Shown piece after piece: positions 59,082 to 64,000 of a stretch of 64,000 nt of DNA (position 1 is its first letter; each line of letters opens with the position of its first letter). A program made the translations under genes and the position numbers. The DNA is taken from positions 54,365-118,364 of the forward strand of contig NZ_RCTF01000016.1 of assembly GCF_003667445.1 (NCBI RefSeq), given 5' to 3'. This stretch comes from Xanthobacter tagetidis (GTDB lineage Bacteria > Pseudomonadota > Alphaproteobacteria > Rhizobiales > Xanthobacteraceae). The notes beneath the pieces were generated by a model. That model had not been told where the DNA came from, searched no databases, and worked only from the letters and a program-made list of their open reading frames with translations.

Positions 59082-61208
59082 ATGACCAAGTCGGCAGTCG
59101 GTCGGATCGGCGTGGACATCGGCGGCACCTTCACCGACACCGCACTGGAACTCTCCGGCAGGCTCTATTCCAGCAAGGTGCTCACCACCTATGCCGCGCC
59201 CGAGCAGGCGATCCTCGACGGCATCCGCCTGGTGCTCGCCGCCGCCGGCGTCGGCCCGGAGGCGGTGGGCGGCGTGATCCATGGCACCACGCTCGTCACC
59301 AACGCGCTGATCGCGCGGCGCGGCGCGCGCACCGCCTTCGTCACCACCGAGGGCTTCCGCGACGTGATCGAGATGCGCCGCGAGAACCGCTTCGAGCAGT
59401 ACGACCTCGATCTGGTATTGCCCGCCCCGCTCATCCCCCGCGCCGACCGCTTTACGCTTGCCGAGCGCATGGGCGCCCACGGCGAGGTGCTGAAGGCGCT
59501 CGACGAGGCCGAGGTGGAGGCGCTCGCCGCCCGCCTCAAGGCCGGCGGCTATGAGAGCATCGCGGTGGGCTTCCTGCATTCCTACGCCAACGGCGCCCAT
59601 GAACAGCGCGCGGGCGAGATCCTGCGCGCGGCGCTGCCCGGCGTCGCAGTCTCGCTGTCGAGCGCGGTGTCGCCGCGCATGCGCGAGTTCGACCGCTTCA
59701 ACACGGTATGCGCCAACGCCTATGTGCAACCAATGGTGGAGGGCTATCTCAAGCGCCTCGCCGGCCGCCTCGCCGGCATCGGCCTTTCCTGCCCGGTCTT
59801 CATGATGCATTCGGGCGGCGGCCTGATCTCGGTGGAGGATGCCGCCCTGTTCCCCGTGCGGCTTCTGGAATCCGGACCGGCGGGCGGCGCCATCTTCGCG
59901 GCGCGCTACGGCAAGGCGCATGGGCTCGACCGGGTGCTCTCCTTCGACATGGGGGGCACCACGGCCAAGATCTGCCTGATCGAGGACCAGCGCCCCAAGG
60001 CCGCCGACACGTTCGAGGTGGCGCGCACCTACCGCTTCAAGAAGGGCAGCGGCATGCCCATCTCCATCCCGGTGATCGAGATGGTGGAGATCGGCGCCGG
60101 CGGCGGCTCCATCGCCCATGTGGACGTGATGCGCCAGATCCGCGTCGGCCCGGAGAGCGCGGGCTCCGAGCCCGGCCCCGCCGCCTATCAGCGTGGTGGC
60201 ACCAGGCCCACCGTCACCGACGCCAACCTGCTGCTCGGCCGGCTCGATCCGGACGCCTTCGCCGGCGGATCCATCGCCTTGTCGGTACCAAATGCGCAGG
60301 AGGCCATGCGCGAGCACGTCGCCGCCCCGCTTGCCTTGCCGGAGGATCAGGCCGCTGTTGGCATCTGCGAGGTGGTGGACGAGAACATGGCCAATGCCGC
60401 CCGCGCCCATGCGGTGGAGAACGGGCGCGACCTTTCCGGCTACACCATGATCGCCTTCGGCGGCGGCGCGCCCATCCATGCCTGCCGGGTGGGCGAGAAA
60501 CTGGGCGTCGGCACCATCCTGGTGCCGCCCGGCGCCGGCGTCGGCTCGGCCATCGGCTTCCTCGCGACGCCGTTCGGCTACGAGACCGTGCGCTCCAGCC
60601 ACCTGCGCCTGGAAAAGGCGAAGGCGGCCGCGCTCCAGGCGGTGGTGGACGAGATGAAGCGCGAGGCGGTGGCGTTCGTCGCCCGCGGCGCCGGGGACGC
60701 GGCGCCGGAATTCTCGCTGCGCGCCTTCATGCGCTATGTGGGCCAGGGCTGGGAAATTCCCGTGGACCTGCCCGACGCGCCGTTCGCGGCCGATTGCGCG
60801 GCGCGCCTGCGCGCACGCTTCGAGGAGGAATACGAGCGCCTGTTCGGCCGCGTCATCGCCGGCCAGTCGGTGGAGATCGTCTCTTGGTCGGTGCGCGCGG
60901 CGACCCCCGAGCCGGAGGTGCCGCGCGCCGCGCCGCCCCCCGCCACCTCGCCCGCGCCGGTCGCGGGAACACGCCGCATCTTCGATGCCCGCGCGCGCGG
61001 CTTCGTGGAGGCGCAGGTGGTGGAGCGCGCGGCCATGGCGCCCGGCGCCGTCGCCGAAGGCCCGGCGGTGATCGTCGAGGCGGAGACCTCCACCATCGTC
61101 ACCTCGGCCTTCCAGGCGGTGATGCAGACCGACGGCACGCTGCGGCTCGACCGCCGCGCCAAGGCCGCCGGAACGCCCTTCGGCACAACGAGCAGGGAGG
61201 CGGTCTGA
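59082..61208 (+). CDS. hyuA: Hydantoinase/oxoprolinase subunit A (HyuA)
   Basis: 708 residues of the HyuA family with an ASKHA-type ATPase fold: RIGVDIGGTFTDTALELSG (phosphate loop), VIHGTTLVTNALIARRGA, SFDMGGTTAKICLIED (second phosphate loop) and YTMIAFGGGAPIHACRVGE. ATP-dependent ring opening of 5-oxoproline or hydantoins, or ketone carboxylation, is typical of the family. GAGGGG precedes ATG. It pairs with HyuB 3 bases downstream. The substrate is not fixed by sequence alone. Confidence 0.92.
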   Translation: MTKSAVGRIGVDIGGTFTDTALELSGRLYSSKVLTTYAAPEQAILDGIRLVLAAAGVGPEAVGGVIHGTTLVTNALIARRGARTAFVTTEGFRDVIEMRRENRFEQYDLDLVLPAPLIPRADRFTLAERMGAHGEVLKALDEAEVEALAARLKAGGYESIAVGFLHSYANGAHEQRAGEILRAALPGVAVSLSSAVSPRMREFDRFNTVCANAYVQPMVEGYLKRLAGRLAGIGLSCPVFMMHSGGGLISVEDAALFPVRLLESGPAGGAIFAARYGKAHGLDRVLSFDMGGTTAKICLIEDQRPKAADTFEVARTYRFKKGSGMPISIPVIEMVEIGAGGGSIAHVDVMRQIRVGPESAGSEPGPAAYQRGGTRPTVTDANLLLGRLDPDAFAGGSIALSVPNAQEAMREHVAAPLALPEDQAAVGICEVVDENMANAARAHAVENGRDLSGYTMIAFGGGAPIHACRVGEKLGVGTILVPPGAGVGSAIGFLATPFGYETVRSSHLRLEKAKAAALQAVVDEMKREAVAFVARGAGDAAPEFSLRAFMRYVGQGWEIPVDLPDAPFAADCAARLRARFEEEYERLFGRVIAGQSVEIVSWSVRAATPEPEVPRAAPPPATSPAPVAGTRRIFDARARGFVEAQVVERAAMAPGAVAEGPAVIVEAETSTIVTSAFQAVMQTDGTLRLDRRAKAAGTPFGTTSREAV

Positions 61209-61211
61209 GCC

Positions 61212-62858
61212 ATGCACCCGCTAAGCGAAGTCGACTTCCAGATCCTGTGGAACCGCCTGATCGCGGTGGTGGAGGAGCAGGCGCAGACCCTGGTGCGCAC
61301 CGCCTTCTCCACCAGCGTGCGCGAGGCCGGCGATCTCTCCGCCGGCATCTTCGAGGCCGGCGGGCGCATGCTCGCCCAGGCCGTCACCGGCACGCCGGGC
61401 CATGTGAACGCCATGGCCGAGGCGGTGGCGCACTTCATCGCCGACATCGGGCCTCAGAACATCTTCGAGGGCGACGTCTACATCACCAACGACCCGTGGA
61501 AGGGCACCGGCCACCTGCACGACATCACGGTGGTGACGCCCTCGTTCCGCGCCGGGCGCCTCGTGGGATTCTTCGCCTGCACCGCCCATGTGGTGGACAT
61601 CGGCGGGCGCGGCTTCGGGCCGGACGGGCGCGAGGTGTTCGAGGAGGGGCTGCGCATCCCCATCATGAAGCTCGCCGAACGCGGCACGGTGGACGAGGGG
61701 CTGATCCGCATCGTGCGCGCCAATGTGCGCACGCCGCAGCAGACGGTGGGCGACATCTTCTCGCTCGCCGCGTGCAACGAGGTGGGCCACCGCCGCCTCA
61801 TGGAAACCATGGACGAATTCCGCCTCGACGACCTCGACGCCCTCGCCGGCTTCATCTTCGCCCGCAGCCGCGAGGCCACCCGCGCCTGCCTGAAGGGCCT
61901 GCCGCGCGGCCGGTTCGAGAACGAGATGCAGATCGACGGCTACGACGCGCCGGTGATGCTGAAGGTGGCGCTGGACATGGGCGACGGGACGATCCGCGCC
62001 GACTTCTCCGGCACCTCGCCCCAGAGCCCGTTCGGCGTGAACGTGCCCCTGGTCTACACCCGCGCCTATGCCTGCTACGGGCTGAAATGCGCGCTCGCCC
62101 CCATGGTGCCGAACAACGCCGCCTCGCTGGAGGCGTTCGAGGTTTCGGCGCCGCCGGGCTCGATCCTCAACGCGCTCGACCCGGCGCCGGTGGCGATCCG
62201 GCACGTGATCGGCCACATGGTGCCGGACCTGGTGCTGGGCGCGCTCCACAAATGCCTGCCGGAGCGTATCCCGGCGGAGGGCGCGGGCGCGCTGTGGAAC
62301 ATCCATATCAGCGCCCGGCGCCTGCCCGGCGCCAATGCGGCGGGGCCCGACGGCGCCGAGATCCTCATGTTTAACAGCGGTGGCACCGGCGCGCGCGCGA
62401 CGCTGGACGGCATGAGCGCCACGGCCTTCCCGAGCGGGGTGCACACCATGTCGGTGGAGGCGACCGAGCAGGTCGGCCCCATCGTCGTCTGGCGCAAGGA
62501 GCTGCGGCCCGATTCCGGCGGCGATGGGCGCCGGCGCGGCGGCCTCGGCCAGACCATCGAGATCGGCGCGGCGGACGGCTACGACTTCCACTTCAACGCC
62601 ATGTTCGACCGGGTGGACAACCCCGCCCGCGGCCGCGACGGCGGCGCCGACGGCGCGCCGGGCCGGGTGACGCTGGACGACGGCACGAAGCTGAAGGGCA
62701 AGGGCCGCCAGCACGTGCCCGCCGGCCGGCGCCTGAGGCTCGATCTGCCCGGCGGCGGCGGCTTCGGCCCGCCCTCCGAACGCGACGGCGCGGCGCGCGC
62801 CCACGACATCGCCGCCGGCTACGTTTCCCCCTCTCCGGCCGGGCGCGACGAGCGCTGA
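61212..62858 (+). CDS. hyuB: Hydantoinase/oxoprolinase subunit B (HyuB)
   Basis: 548 residues of the HyuB family: VDFQILWNRLIAVVEEQAQT, then YITNDPWKGTGHLHDITVV with the His/Asp metal site, ADFSGTSPQSPFGVN and the C-terminal KLKGKGRQHVPAGRRLRLDL and GGGGFGPPSERD segments. It forms the second subunit of the ATP-dependent amidohydrolase or carboxylase with HyuA. Confidence 0.93.
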   Translation: MHPLSEVDFQILWNRLIAVVEEQAQTLVRTAFSTSVREAGDLSAGIFEAGGRMLAQAVTGTPGHVNAMAEAVAHFIADIGPQNIFEGDVYITNDPWKGTGHLHDITVVTPSFRAGRLVGFFACTAHVVDIGGRGFGPDGREVFEEGLRIPIMKLAERGTVDEGLIRIVRANVRTPQQTVGDIFSLAACNEVGHRRLMETMDEFRLDDLDALAGFIFARSREATRACLKGLPRGRFENEMQIDGYDAPVMLKVALDMGDGTIRADFSGTSPQSPFGVNVPLVYTRAYACYGLKCALAPMVPNNAASLEAFEVSAPPGSILNALDPAPVAIRHVIGHMVPDLVLGALHKCLPERIPAEGAGALWNIHISARRLPGANAAGPDGAEILMFNSGGTGARATLDGMSATAFPSGVHTMSVEATEQVGPIVVWRKELRPDSGGDGRRRGGLGQTIEIGAADGYDFHFNAMFDRVDNPARGRDGGADGAPGRVTLDDGTKLKGKGRQHVPAGRRLRLDLPGGGGFGPPSERDGAARAHDIAAGYVSPSPAGRDER

Positions 62859-62891
62859 GGCCCCTCCCCTTTTCCACACCGGAGCCGAACC

Positions 62892-63647
62892 ATGACGCTT
62901 GAAGGACAGTCCGCCATCGTCACCGGCGGCGCGCAGGGCATCGGGCTTGCCTGCGTCGCCGCGCTGATCGCCGACGGCGCGCGCGTGACCATCGCCGACG
63001 TCAAGCTGGAAGAGGCGGGGAAGGCGGCGGCGACGTTCGGCGACAAGGCCGCGGCGGTCGCCTGCGACGTCTCCCGGCCGGAGGACGTGAAGGCGGCGGT
63101 AGATGCCGCCGAGGCTGCCTTCGGCACGGTGACGGTGCTGGTGAACAATGCCGGCATCACGCTTTCGGGCGACATCCTCTCGCTGGAGCTGGATGCGTTC
63201 CGCAAGGTGCTGGACGTGAACCTCGTCGGCACCTTCCTCATGAGCCAGGAGGTGGCGCGGCGCATGGTGGCGGCGAAGGCGAAGGGATCGATCGTCAACC
63301 TCTCGTCGATCAACTCCATCATGGCGATCCCGGCCATCACCGCCTATTGCGCCTCCAAGGGCGGCGTGGCGCAGGTGACGCGCGCCAGCGCGCTGGCGCT
63401 GGCGCCGCACGGCATCCGCGTGAACGCGGTGGCGCCGGGCTCCATCATGACCGACATGATGCGCGGGGTGGCCTCCGACGAGGCGGCCATGAAGCGCGTT
63501 CTGTCCCGCACCCCGCTCGGGCGCGTGGGCGAGCCGAGCGAGATCGCCGACGCGGTCGCCTTCCTCGCCGGCGACAAGGCGAGCTACATCACCGGCGAGA
63601 CCATCTTCATCGACGGCGGCCGCGCGGCGCTGAACTATACGGTGTGA
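62892..63647 (+). CDS. Short-chain dehydrogenase/reductase (FabG-like)
   Basis: 251 residues, classical SDR: VTGGAQGIGLACVAALI (TGxxxGIG), VLVNNAGITLSGDIL (NNAG), Ser in VNLSSINS and the catalytic Tyr-Lys in AYCASKGGVAQVTR. An Asp in TIADVKLEE at the end of the second strand favours NAD(H). It follows HyuB by 33 bases with a CCGGAG site and probably acts in the same pathway on an alcohol or ketone. Confidence 0.9.
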   Translation: MTLEGQSAIVTGGAQGIGLACVAALIADGARVTIADVKLEEAGKAAATFGDKAAAVACDVSRPEDVKAAVDAAEAAFGTVTVLVNNAGITLSGDILSLELDAFRKVLDVNLVGTFLMSQEVARRMVAAKAKGSIVNLSSINSIMAIPAITAYCASKGGVAQVTRASALALAPHGIRVNAVAPGSIMTDMMRGVASDEAAMKRVLSRTPLGRVGEPSEIADAVAFLAGDKASYITGETIFIDGGRAALNYTV

Positions 63648-63710
63648 GGGGCGGGGCTGAGCAAGCCCTCTCCCGCCGCCCCTACCAGCCGCCCTCGCCG
63701 CCCTCCCGCC

Positions 63711-63740
63711 GTCGCCCTCCGACTTGATCGGAGGGCCCAC
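63711..63740. repeat. REP-like unit, single copy
   Basis: GTCGCCCTCCGACTTGATCG continuing into its complement. It aligns over 30 bases with doublet 4 unit 1; two of the stem pairs differ in a compensatory way (C-G to T-A, G-C to A-T type). It stands alone, 62 bases from the IS110 fragment. Confidence 0.75.
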
Positions 63741-63801
63741 GACCCTGCCGCCGGGGCTTCAACCGGCGGCGGAATGGGTGCTCCGGTCAAGCAACTGTGT
63801 T

Positions 63802-64000
63802 TCAGGCGTTGAATGGCGCGTCGTCTCGGACCATGGCGTTGAGGATGACGATCATCTTCCGCATGACGGCGGTGATTGCGAGCTTGGGTGGCTTTCCGGC
63901 GGCGACGAGGCGGGCATAGGTGGTTTGGAAGGGGCTCTTTCGGGCGCGGATGGCGGCGAGGACGCCCATGTAGAGGACGTTGCGCACCTGCCGTCGCCCG
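63802..64000 (-). mobile_element. IS110-family transposase, C-terminal part (continues beyond window)
   Basis: The minus-strand frame runs off the right edge; the visible 66 residues are the C-terminus (stop at 63802). The sequence RRQVRNVLYMGVLAAIRARK and KPPKLAITAVMRKMIVILNA is the conserved end of the Transposase_20 domain of IS110-type DEDD recombinases, which do not leave terminal inverted repeats. The element's 3' boundary cannot be set here, because no terminal repeat is expected and the other end is missing. Confidence 0.88.

Overview
The window is a very GC-rich, densely coding stretch of an alphaproteobacterial chromosome or megaplasmid. I infer a Hyphomicrobiales (Xanthobacteraceae-like) soil or rhizosphere heterotroph. 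The reasons are the gene content (many ABC importers, tripartite tricarboxylate-type binding proteins, IclR/LysR/MocR/LacI/AraC regulators, HyuAB), Tat-type leaders on most binding proteins, and intergenic palindromic repeats. The species cannot be fixed from the sequence alone. I see no rRNA, tRNA, CRISPR array or prophage. Both ends are cut through genes: a metallophosphoesterase on the left and an IS110-type transposase on the right.

Layout. 0-6 kb: metallophosphoesterase, luciferase-like monooxygenase, and an IclR regulator divergent from an FAD oxidoreductase with twin palindromic operators between them, then a Bug-type binding protein and a nitroreductase. 6-16 kb: a minus-strand sugar or polyol operon (FAD oxidase, FGGY kinase, ABC ATPase, binding protein, two permeases, GldA-like dehydrogenase) with a LacI regulator upstream. 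16-20 kb: a molybdopterin oxidoreductase, flavoprotein reductase and [2Fe-2S] ferredoxin operon. 20-27 kb: a DapA-superfamily lyase, a complete Liv-type ABC importer and a MocR regulator. 27.5-34 kb: a LysR gene divergent from a second Liv-type operon that contains an AhpD-like protein. 34-36 kb: a two-component flavin monooxygenase.

38-45.5 kb holds the most unusual locus. Eight minus-strand genes encode a TusA-like protein, a DsrE-like protein, a small membrane protein, a large exported membrane-anchored protein I do not recognise, a PhnD/PhnE/PhnC-type importer, and a fusion of a TusA-like domain to a MetE-type zinc methyltransferase. The two TusA-like domains share the same odd features (a Cys-Gly in place of Cys-Pro, and an LPAWCR motif). 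I propose an uncharacterised import and sulfur-relay system for an organosulfur or methylated compound.

45.8-52 kb: a hot-dog thioesterase, LysR, glutaminase, a DHA2-type exporter and a DUF3300 protein with a long Pro/Gly/Arg tail. 52-57.7 kb: a seven-gene Mrp-like cation/proton antiporter operon lacking a separate full-length MrpA. 57.7-64 kb: glyoxalase-like protein, rhodanese, HyuA/HyuB, SDR and the IS110 fragment.

Three families of intergenic palindromes recur: a 30-nt REP-like unit, mostly in inverted doublets (five doublets and one singlet); a 75-nt element in two copies with compensatory stem changes; and a pyrimidine/purine-rich inverted repeat in two copies. All functional assignments rest on reading motifs and gene context; no database search was possible.
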